Assembly: GCA_002438345.1 (NCBI GenBank)
Contig: DJUJ01000030.1
Span: 238-5,840 of the forward strand
Source of the DNA: Paenibacillus sp. UBA6285
GTDB lineage: Bacteria > Bacillota > Bacilli > Paenibacillales > Paenibacillaceae
Reading direction: 5' to 3'
DNA: 5,603 nucleotides
Shown here one piece after another: positions 1 to 3,963 of this stretch; the first letter of the stretch is position 1; each line of letters begins with the position of its first letter. A program made the translations under genes and the position numbers. Under the pieces are notes generated by a model. That model ran no database searches. It was not told the origin of the DNA and saw only the letters and a program-made list of their open reading frames with translations.

Positions 1-6
1 ACCTTT

Positions 7-80
7 GCGGGTGTAGTTCAATGGTAGAACTTCAGCCTTCCAAGCTGATAGCGTGGGTTCGATTCCCATCACCCGCTCCA
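7..80 (+). tRNA. tRNA-Gly (anticodon TCC)
   Basis: This is a complete cloverleaf. The acceptor stem GCGGGTG (7-13) pairs with CACCCGC (70-76), T77 is the discriminator base, and CCA is encoded at 78-80. The anticodon stem TCAGC (32-36) pairs with GCTGA (44-48) around the loop CTTCCAA, placing the anticodon TCC at 39-41, which reads GGA and probably GGG glycine codons. The T-arm contains GTTCGATTC. It is followed after 14 bp by tRNA-Pro, so the two are probably co-transcribed from a promoter upstream of the window. Confidence 0.97.
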
Positions 81-94
81 TAATTTTATAGTAA

Positions 95-168
95 CGGGAT
101 GTAGCTCAGCTTGGTAGAGCACCTGGTTTGGGACCAGGGGGTCGCATGTTCAAATCGTGTCATCCCGA
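95..168 (+). tRNA. tRNA-Pro (anticodon TGG)
   Basis: The acceptor stem CGGGATG (95-101) pairs with CATCCCG (161-167), and A168 is the discriminator. The anticodon stem CCTGG (122-126) pairs with CCAGG (134-138) around the loop TTTGGGA, giving anticodon TGG at 129-131, which reads CCA and other proline codons. The T-stem (144-148 with 156-160) includes two G-T wobble pairs. The 3' CCA is not encoded, since ATAC follows the acceptor stem, so it must be added by tRNA nucleotidyltransferase, unlike the neighbouring tRNA-Gly. The gene is intact and is followed by a terminator. Confidence 0.96.
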
Positions 169-190
169 TACTCAGCTTAATCGCTCTTAG

Positions 191-220
191 AAAGCTCTTA
201 CTTCGGTAAGAGCTTTTTTT
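191..220 (+). terminator. rho-independent terminator of the tRNA operon
   Basis: A perfect 11-bp stem (191-201 with 206-216) closes on the very stable TTCG tetraloop (202-205) with a C-G closing pair and runs directly into seven T residues (214-220). It begins 22 bp after tRNA-Pro and would end the tRNA transcript. It insulates the tRNA genes from everything to the right. Confidence 0.95.
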
Positions 221-346
221 GTTGATTCTAAAATTATACTTTATGTAATCAAACTATTGGAAATGCACTAACTAGAGGACGATTTTAATAGATTGATTGT
301 ACGATATACTACAGAACTACAAATCAGCTCGTGTTTTAAACCTTCT

Positions 347-363
347 GTTGCACAACTTACAGC
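347..363. repeat. isolated copy of the GTTGCACAA/TACAGC repeat
   Basis: The 17 bp here match the fourth copy of the downstream cluster (986-1002) at 15 positions: both read GTTGCACAA, two differing bases, then TACAGC. It also contains a small dyad, GTTG-CA-CAAC (347-356). It lies about 470 bp left of the main cluster, which suggests one dispersed repeat family across the region. Confidence 0.45.
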
Positions 364-405
364 GACCATATCAGAACGAAACACTACGGACCAGTTACTC
401 ACCTG

Positions 406-590
406 TATCGGACTCAGATGCAGCTATTTACGTATTTTGAGGCTTTTGGGGAGAGTTGCGGACTCGAGAGACGTTAATCATCATAATCAGGGGCAATATC
501 GTATGTTTTCAGTCCATTAAAGTCACTGGAGTCCGATAGCATCCCAGAACAGCGCAATTATTGGAAATAAGAGCTCTGGTGTCCGAACGC
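406..590. repeat. interleaved inverted repeats with CGGACTC core
   Basis: TATCGGACTC at 406-415 has a perfect inverted partner, GAGTCCGATA, at 529-538. A second, weaker pair has its core at 459-465 (CGGACTC) and, inverted, around 578-585 (GGTGTCCG). The cores are exactly 50 bp apart within each orientation (409 to 459, and 528 to 578), so the order is A, B, A', B'. Further copies of the family may exist elsewhere in the genome, but that cannot be tested here. The open frame at 293-520 is a passenger of this repeat. Confidence 0.5.
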
Positions 591-650
591 ATTGCTGGTC
601 AGGTATTAGTCTATCATGAGAACAAATCAGAAGTTTTTTAGAAAAATTAA

Positions 651-673
651 CGGTGTAGCATGGAGCTACAACG
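651..673. repeat. short hairpin-forming inverted repeat
   Basis: CGGTGTAGC (651-659) pairs with GCTACAACG (665-673) with one mismatch around a five-base loop, ATGGA. No T-run follows on the plus strand, so it is not a typical terminator. It may be the tip of a repeated element that includes the flanking degenerate repeats. Confidence 0.4.
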
Positions 674-820
674 TTATTTCTGGAATTACAGATTAGTTAT
701 AAATGGAAAGTAGTTTTGTTGTTGATATTAGTGATAATTACTGGGTAGATGACCGTGGTCGAGCAAGAAAGCCAAGCGAGTATGAGGCCTTATTTGCGTG
801 ATTTTGATGACATGAATGAC

Positions 821-1007
821 TTAAGTGTATTCTATACAGTTATTTCGTATGAAAAAGTGAGAATTTCAATTTTAAGTGTATTCTATACAATTAAGTACCA
901 GGGAAAACCCAATAAGGCAATATTTCAAGAGAATAAGTGTACGAAATACAGTTATATCTATTTAAGAGTTAGTTGAAGAAGTATAGTTGCACAAAATACA
1001 GCTAAAT
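821..1007. repeat. four-copy degenerate direct-repeat cluster with internal dyads
   Basis: Copies lie at about 823-845, 874-896, 935-957 and 985-1007, spaced 51, 61 and 50 bp. The first two share an identical 18-mer, TTAAGTGTATTCTATACA (821-838 and 872-889). The third reads AAGTGTACGAAATACAGTTA and the fourth AGTTGCACAAAATACAGCTA. The first two contain a perfect dyad, TGTAT-TCT-ATACA. A TTTCAA tract precedes the second and third copies, so the repeat unit may be longer than 23 bp. The spacer between copies is not conserved and the repeats are diverged, so this is not a CRISPR array. Confidence 0.65.
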
Positions 1008-1290
1008 GCTTCAGTGTGTTGATTCACCACCAAGCGACCGTTTATCATTCACCCGCTCGCTATTCACCGGACATCAAGCCCCGGATTACCATCAACCGCA
1101 TCACCCTACTCTAGATTCCCATACGCCCGCTAATCATCCAGACATAAATGGCACATTAGGTCTCGTAAAATATTCGTCCCTGTTTCGTGAGATCAAACCC
1201 AAGAATGGTGATAAGCTCACTTTAAAAGGCCGGAGACCGTATGATATCAATCACGGCGGCAATCTACTGCTCATGCTCAGTTTTTTTTAA

Positions 1291-1704
1291 TCATTCCTCC
1301 AAAAGAAATTGAACTTCTGGTGGGATACCAATGCGTAGATAATAGCTTTTCCATGATTCTTCTTGCTCAGGATTGCTGCCTGTTGACAGTAGCTTTACGG
1401 CAAAGACATTAGCTTGACGTTCAAGCTTCCCAGGAGAGAAGTAGGAGCTTTCCTCCAGGAAAAAACGGTTAATCCCCTTATGAAGGCGATCATGTCCTAA
1501 TTCATGCGCACAAACGAAGCGCTGCCACTCAACTGGCAACTCATTATGAATGACGATAAATCTTCTTCTTAGTTTTCGGTAATATAATCCCTTTGTGCCT
1601 GTCCCAAGGTTCATGAAACGAATGTGAATACCTAGCGCTGAGGCCAGCTCGAACGGGCAGTTGGTTTTATATTTTTTAATCAGATTATTGATCAGTTCAT
1701 CCAT
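1291..1704 (-). CDS. ImmA/IrrE family zinc metallopeptidase
   Basis: This encodes a putative cytoplasmic zinc peptidase of the ImmA/IrrE (DUF955, M78) family. In characterised relatives such as ICEBs1 ImmA, the protease cleaves the partner XRE repressor and so derepresses a mobile element after DNA damage. The 137-residue product has the signature HELGH at residues 67-71, with E95 in ERQAN as the likely third zinc ligand. The N-terminal pattern, a lysine-rich helix followed by CPFELASALGI, is typical of the family. I chose the ATG at 1704 because CAGGTGAAGAAT lies just upstream. An in-frame ATG at 1722 would add six residues (MLQVKN) but has no Shine-Dalgarno. The gene lies 31 bp downstream of the XRE gene on the same strand, so they form an operon, and the XRE protein is the obvious substrate. 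No clear terminator follows the stop. No truncation is seen. Confidence 0.9.
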   Translation of the reverse strand: MDELINNLIKKYKTNCPFELASALGIHIRFMNLGTGTKGLYYRKLRRRFIVIHNELPVEWQRFVCAHELGHDRLHKGINRFFLEESSYFSPGKLERQANVFAVKLLSTGSNPEQEESWKSYYLRIGIPPEVQFLLEE

Positions 1705-1735
1705 ATTCTTCACCTGCAGCATGTTAGTGTAGTTA

Positions 1736-2164
1736 TTAAGTGTTGTTGGATTTATTTCTCTTATTCATCTGTTTGGCTTCCCAGAATAAGCCGGTCAATA
1801 CATCTTTTATCCTCTGCTTGTCTTCCTTGTCTAATGGAATCCCATCAAACATCAGCTCTCCATCATCCTCCAGCATTTTACGAAAGTCACGCTTATCCTT
1901 GCTTGTAGCCCACTCTGGGACAACCTCTTCGCTTGGAAGGGCCTGTTCCTGTAAATACCCGGCTTGATCCATTAGCTCCTCATACGGGACGCCTGTGGCC
2001 TCTGCTATTTTGCGTAACGTAGTTGGCTTAGGCACTCCTCTTAGACCATTTTCAATCCGTGAAATCTGTGATCCGCTAATCCCCGCTGCTGCTGCCAATT
2101 GATTAATAGTTAGTCCCTTCGTTTCGCGAAGCTGCTTCATGTAATCCCCAAATTCTAGTTTCAT
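1736..2164 (-). CDS. XRE-family HTH transcriptional repressor
   Basis: The 142-residue product is a phage-type repressor. Its N-terminal XRE/HTH_3 domain spans about residues 6-67, with the helix-turn-helix around TINQLAAAAGISGSQISRIE (19-38). The C-terminal part (about 75-142) is charged and lacks a LexA-type self-cleaving peptidase domain, which fits inactivation by the adjacent ImmA-type protease instead. The ATG at 2164 is preferred: AAGGAG (2174-2179, read on the minus strand) sits 8-9 bases upstream. A GTG at 2173 would directly abut that ribosome binding site, so it is unlikely. The probable role is silencing of the rightward regulatory and tail genes and autoregulation, because an inverted repeat overlaps the -35 box of its own promoter. 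Target genes are inferred from position only. Confidence 0.9.
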   Translation of the reverse strand: MKLEFGDYMKQLRETKGLTINQLAAAAGISGSQISRIENGLRGVPKPTTLRKIAEATGVPYEELMDQAGYLQEQALPSEEVVPEWATSKDKRDFRKMLEDDGELMFDGIPLDKEDKQRIKDVLTGLFWEAKQMNKRNKSNNT

Positions 2165-2192
2165 CTCAACCACTCCTTATAGACTGAAGCTT

Positions 2193-2221
2193 ATGATATT
2201 AATATAAGCCAATTATGCCAA
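2193..2221 (-). promoter_or_regulatory. sigma-A-like promoter of the repressor-protease operon
   Basis: Read on the minus strand, TTGGCA (2221-2216) and TATCAT (2198-2193) are separated by exactly 17 bp, a good match to the sigma-A consensus. Transcription would start near 2186, about 20 bases before the preferred XRE start codon. The -35 box is embedded in the inverted repeat at 2216-2227. Confidence 0.65.
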
Positions 2222-2227
2222 TTGGTA
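2216..2227. promoter_or_regulatory. candidate repressor operator O1
   Basis: TGCCAATTGGTA is a near-perfect palindrome whose core CCAATTGG is exact. It overlaps the -35 box of the leftward promoter, a position suited to autorepression. A half-site, GCCAATT (2208-2214), lies immediately to its left in direct orientation. The link to the neighbouring XRE protein is inferred from position. Confidence 0.55.
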
Positions 2228-2246
2228 AACAACAAAGAACATATTA

Positions 2247-2260
2247 TTGCCAAAAGGCAA
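2247..2260. promoter_or_regulatory. candidate repressor operator O2
   Basis: TTGCCAAAAGGCAA has perfect 5-bp arms (TTGCC/GGCAA) around AAAA. Its centre is 32 bp, about three helical turns, from the centre of the inverted repeat at 2216-2227. Both share the half-site TGCC. Two same-face sites in the divergent region fit cooperative binding by the XRE protein. Confidence 0.55.
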
Positions 2261-2312
2261 GATAAACGGTGGATTTATACTTTATTTCGCCCAAAACAGA
2301 CTAAAATGGGGT

Positions 2313-2342
2313 TTTACGAGATTGGTAATGAAGTGGTATATT
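2313..2342 (+). promoter_or_regulatory. candidate promoter for the ArpU-like gene
   Basis: TTTACG (2313-2318, four of six bases of the -35 consensus) and TATATT (2337-2342, five of six of the -10 consensus) are 18 bp apart. The start would be near 2349, giving a leader of about 100 bases before the gene at 2447. The -35 match is weak, so this is tentative. Confidence 0.4.
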
Positions 2343-2350
2343 ATAGAAAA

Positions 2351-2371
2351 AATACGAACAGAATACGAACA
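2351..2371 (+). promoter_or_regulatory. tandem AATACGAACA repeats, possible operator
   Basis: AATACGAACA occurs perfectly at 2351-2360 and 2362-2371, a period of 11 bp or one helical turn. The pair sits directly downstream of the candidate -10 box, where a bound protein would block initiation. The core CGAAC equals one arm of the Gram-positive LexA/DinR box, but no inverted GTTCG arm is present at the required spacing, so identity as an SOS box is not established. Confidence 0.45.
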
Positions 2372-2446
2372 CTTTTTATTTTAGCACATTGCTTAGGAAA
2401 CTTCCGCAATTTAATCTCATTCTGTCAAACCTAAAGGAGTGCATAA

Positions 2447-2947
2447 ATGATGAACTTATCCGCTTTACCAGAGTTAGACCGTCGCCGAACCCAGGTCACT
2501 ATAGAGAGCATGTTTGAGAAATACCGTATTTTTAAGACCGTTACATTTGAGGCTAAGGAAGCTAGCACTACGTATTCTTATACAGAAAGATTTCATGGTC
2601 CTACCAATACTGTTACTGATCAGACTGCTGCGATAGCTTCTTATAATGTGGATATACCGGCTGCTAGGAGGGCTTTTTGTTCAGCGATAGACTCTGTGGT
2701 AGAGAGACTAGATATGAGGGAGCAGCAATTAGTAAGGGAACGTTATATGAAAAGAGACGAAACTTACGATTATACGATTTACAATCATGTGTTTGATCCA
2801 CCGGTAAGTAAGGATACTTACGTGAAGATACGCTCGAAGGCTTTTTATAAGATGGCATTGGCTTTAACGGATCTCGGGTTACTGTCTCTCCATACCTTAG
2901 TAACTACAGCGCCCAGAGTGAAGAAAGAGAAGATTAGCATTACCTAA
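2447..2947 (+). CDS. ArpU-family phage late transcriptional regulator
   Basis: The 166-residue product resembles the ArpU family of phage regulators that control late (packaging, structural and lysis) genes in Firmicute prophages. The diagnostic region is the C-terminal half: MREQQLVRERYMKRDETYDY (90-109) and, after a short linker, KIRSKAFYKMALAL (127-140), which resembles a sigma-factor region-4 helix-turn-helix. The N-terminal part (about 15-65) matches the family's variable, charged segment. AAAGGAG (2433-2439) lies seven bases before the ATG at 2447; a second ATG at 2450 is possible. It is transcribed divergently from the XRE gene and is followed by a terminator, so it is monocistronic. 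Its likely role is to activate the tail genes to the right, by analogy with Xpf in PBSX. Family assignment rests on recalled motifs. Confidence 0.8.
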   Translation: MMNLSALPELDRRRTQVTIESMFEKYRIFKTVTFEAKEASTTYSYTERFHGPTNTVTDQTAAIASYNVDIPAARRAFCSAIDSVVERLDMREQQLVRERYMKRDETYDYTIYNHVFDPPVSKDTYVKIRSKAFYKMALALTDLGLLSLHTLVTTAPRVKKEKISIT

Positions 2948-2972
2948 GAGATATAGAAGGTTACTAAAGATT

Positions 2973-3005
2973 GTGTCGTCCGAGCGGATGATGCGGTCTT
3001 TTTTT
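2973..3005 (+). terminator. terminator after the ArpU-like gene
   Basis: GTGTCGTCC (2973-2981) and GGATGATGC (2986-2994) form a 9-bp stem with three G-U pairs around the loop GAGC. Seven T residues follow at 2999-3005, four bases after the stem. It starts 26 bp past the stop codon. The wobble pairs and the gap before the T-run make it moderate in strength. Confidence 0.65.
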
Positions 3006-3022
3006 ATCGAAAGAATGTTCCT

Positions 3023-3083
3023 CCGAAAAACCGCTCTATACCATCCCTAAGTCAGCCGAAACCTCGTCCGTTTACCATCTCCG
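3023..3083 (+). promoter_or_regulatory. pair of degenerate direct repeats, candidate late-regulator sites
   Basis: Two similar blocks lie about 34 bp apart. CCGAAAAACC (3023-3032) is followed by TACCATC (3039-3045); CCGAAACC (3056-3063) is followed by TACCATC (3073-3079). Both end in a C-rich stretch leading to AAG. They lie directly downstream of the ArpU-gene terminator and upstream of the next transcribed unit. No -35 box is found at proper distance from the AT-rich TATGATTATAA (3101-3111), so an activator-dependent promoter is plausible. Binding by the ArpU-like protein is inference. Confidence 0.4.
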
Positions 3084-3112
3084 CAAGGAAAATATGGGGG
3101 TATGATTATAAC

Positions 3113-3232
3113 ATGGCAAATGAAGCAAAAAGAACACCGCAAGAGCATGAATGCTCTGCTAATAGTTCAGCCCTAGTGGTGATGAGAACAAATCTAGCGG
3201 TGAAAGATTCTTTTGGCATTAGCCTAGTGTAG
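3113..3232 (+). CDS. possible small protein (39 residues), unknown
   Basis: The ATG-initiated frame begins MANEAKRTPQEHE and ends in DSFGISLV at a TAG stop. I do not recognise it. In its favour, the stop codon abuts a strong terminator (3233-3269), and a purine-rich GGGGGT (3096-3101) lies 11 bases before the start. Against it, the Shine-Dalgarno is imperfect and the frame contains structured or repeated DNA: a perfect 7-bp inverted repeat (3142-3148 with 3151-3157) and CTAGYGGTGA at 3173 and 3194. It has no membrane segment or signal peptide. It could instead be part of a short regulatory RNA ending at the terminator. Confidence 0.4.
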   Translation: MANEAKRTPQEHECSANSSALVVMRTNLAVKDSFGISLV

Positions 3233-3269
3233 AAGGGATATTATCCAACATCGGATAGTATCCTTTTTT
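3233..3269 (+). terminator. strong rho-independent terminator upstream of the tail operon
   Basis: GGATATTATCC (3236-3246) pairs with GGATAGTATCC (3253-3263), 11 bp with one G-U pair, around the loop AACATC. AAG before the stem can extend it against the six T residues at 3264-3269. It directly follows the possible 39-residue ORF and precedes the tail genes by about 105 bp, so it would stop transcripts arriving from the left unless they are antiterminated. Confidence 0.88.
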
Positions 3270-3302
3270 GTTCTTAAATTTAGTAGAGGGGGTGTCTTCT
3301 TA

Positions 3303-3374
3303 ATGTTAATGCAGTTGAAGGTTAACACCATCAAAGATCGGCGAACCGCCGCAGTTCAGAAAGGAATGGAGTGA
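3303..3374 (+). CDS. possible 23-residue leader peptide or gene remnant
   Basis: The frame MLMQLKVNTIKDRRTAAVQK-GME starts at an ATG preceded by GAGGGGGTG (3287-3295), a strong Shine-Dalgarno about seven bases upstream. Its TGA overlaps the ATG of the next gene (TGATG), a classic translational coupling arrangement. A small hairpin, CGGCG-AAC-CGCCG (3339-3351), lies inside it just before the next ribosome binding site. It may be a real leader peptide that opens translation of the tail operon, or the stump of a deleted upstream head-tail gene. I recognise no family. Confidence 0.4.
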   Translation: MLMQLKVNTIKDRRTAAVQKGME

Positions 3375-3787
3375 TGTCCGTACAACAATTACGAGAACAC
3401 ATTACGAGTGCCCTGGAGCGGTACTTTCCAGAAGTGCCTGTGTATGTGGAGGGGGAGAAACCTCAGGCTGCTTATTTTTATCCCGGACTGATCTCAGCGA
3501 CTCTGGATCGGCAGCGGGAAGGCAGATATTTAGCGGTTTATCGCTTCGGTATCCGTTATGAACAGGGAAGTCTGCTGGAGGCCGAAAGAATGGCTGATAA
3601 GTTAAGTGAAGCAATGGCAGGGATGGAGCAAGATGGCGGTTCTTTTCGTGTAGTTAGGCAAGCCTGGGAAGCTGGGGGCGAGGGGAAAGGGCCTCTTTTT
3701 ACAACGGACTATATGGTGTATTTGCAAAGTGAGAAGCCTGACCCCATTAAGATGGGGCAAATGATAGGAGGAGAAAGATTGAAATGA
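3374..3787 (+). CDS. putative phage tail terminator protein (DUF6838/XkdJ-like position)
   Basis: The 137-residue product resembles the small tail-terminator family of PBSX-like phages, which caps the tail tube and sets its end. Visible features are the N-terminal helix QQLREHITSALERYFP (4-19), the PVYVEGEKPQ segment (21-30) followed by aromatic strand YFYPG, and a central YRFGIRYE strand. The pattern FP-x-PVY-x-E-x(3)-Q is typical of the family. ATG 3374 is preferred over the in-frame GTG at 3371 because AAAGGA (3360-3365) is then eight bases away. It is the first structural gene of the operon and overlaps its neighbours: TGATG at the start and ATGA at the end. It is soluble, with no signal or membrane segment. 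The assignment is supported mostly by pattern and by position just before the sheath gene. Confidence 0.68.
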   Translation: MSVQQLREHITSALERYFPEVPVYVEGEKPQAAYFYPGLISATLDRQREGRYLAVYRFGIRYEQGSLLEAERMADKLSEAMAGMEQDGGSFRVVRQAWEAGGEGKGPLFTTDYMVYLQSEKPDPIKMGQMIGGERLK

Positions 3788-3963
3788 GCACAAAGGTGAG
3801 TAATGGAAATCGTTTCGGTAAAGAGCAGATTGTGAATTCATCGCTGTTTACGGCTAAGGAAAAGGATGTACTGAACGTTATTTTGCAGGATGACAAAAGC
3901 TATACGATCGAAGAAGCGAAGCAATCTATGGGATTGTTTATTAATAAGGAGGTTTTGAACTAA
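3784..3963 (+). CDS. small phage protein in the YqzN/YkzL position
   Basis: This 59-residue protein begins MSTKVSNGNRFGKEQIVNSS and continues with an acidic, helix-forming stretch, FTAKEKDVLNVILQDDKSYT (22-41), followed by IEEAKQSMGLF. The pattern KEQ-x(2)-NSS-x-FT-x(2)-EKDVL with a terminal helix recurs in short proteins encoded between tail terminator and sheath genes in PBSX- and skin-type elements (YkzL, YqzN). Function in tail assembly is not known to me. AGGAGGAG (3766-3773) is ten bases upstream of ATG 3784. It overlaps the preceding gene by ATGA and the sheath gene by TAATG, so the three are translationally coupled. Confidence 0.72.
   Translation: MSTKVSNGNRFGKEQIVNSSLFTAKEKDVLNVILQDDKSYTIEEAKQSMGLFINKEVLN

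Larger units (their letters stand above)
221..1290. other. 1.07-kb region without a convincing gene, rich in degenerate repeats
   Basis: No reading frame here has both a ribosome binding site and a recognisable protein. The longest open frames (293-520, 749-976, 1006-1290) run through repeated DNA or start without a Shine-Dalgarno sequence. The left half holds an inverted-repeat family with a CGGACTC core, and 821-1007 holds four copies of a second repeat of about 23 bp. Positions 1010-1290 differ in texture: they are richer in C and end in a T8 run (1281-1288) beside the ImmA stop codon. They may be decayed coding DNA, but I recognise no protein in six frames. The region separates the tRNA operon from the tail-like element and shows no integrase or second copy of a tRNA 3' end. 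Confidence 0.6.

Noticed and set aside
293..520. 75-codon plus-strand open frame in the repeat region
   Set aside because: It begins at a TTG with no Shine-Dalgarno and runs through the CGGACTC inverted repeats, so it is best explained as a passenger of repeated DNA.
749..976. 75-codon plus-strand open frame
   Set aside because: It starts at a non-ATG codon without a ribosome site and its second half is translated from the 23-bp repeat cluster.
821..1007. CRISPR array
   Set aside because: Repeat copies are degenerate, spacing varies from 50 to 61 bp, there are only four copies and no cas gene is near.
1006..1290. 94-codon plus-strand open frame ending beside the ImmA gene
   Set aside because: There is no ribosome binding site, the composition is odd (many H, P and S), no family is recognised, and it converges head-on with the ImmA stop.
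1230..1290. Terminator for the leftward XRE-ImmA operon
   Set aside because: Read on the minus strand, only a bulged weak stem without a proper T-run is seen, so it is not called.
2247..2281. Rightward promoter made of TTGCCA (2247-2252) and TATACT (2276-2281)
   Set aside because: The spacer would be 23 bp, too long for sigma-A recognition.
2351..2371. Canonical LexA/DinR SOS box
   Set aside because: The CGAAC halves are in direct orientation and no inverted GTTCG arm occurs at the four-base spacing the consensus needs.
2222..2434. 70-codon plus-strand open frame in the divergent control region
   Set aside because: Its TTG start lies inside the palindrome at 2216-2227, there is no ribosome site, and it covers promoter and operator elements.
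2664..2858. Minus-strand open frame inside the ArpU-like gene
   Set aside because: It is fully inside a well-supported plus-strand gene with a strong ribosome site.
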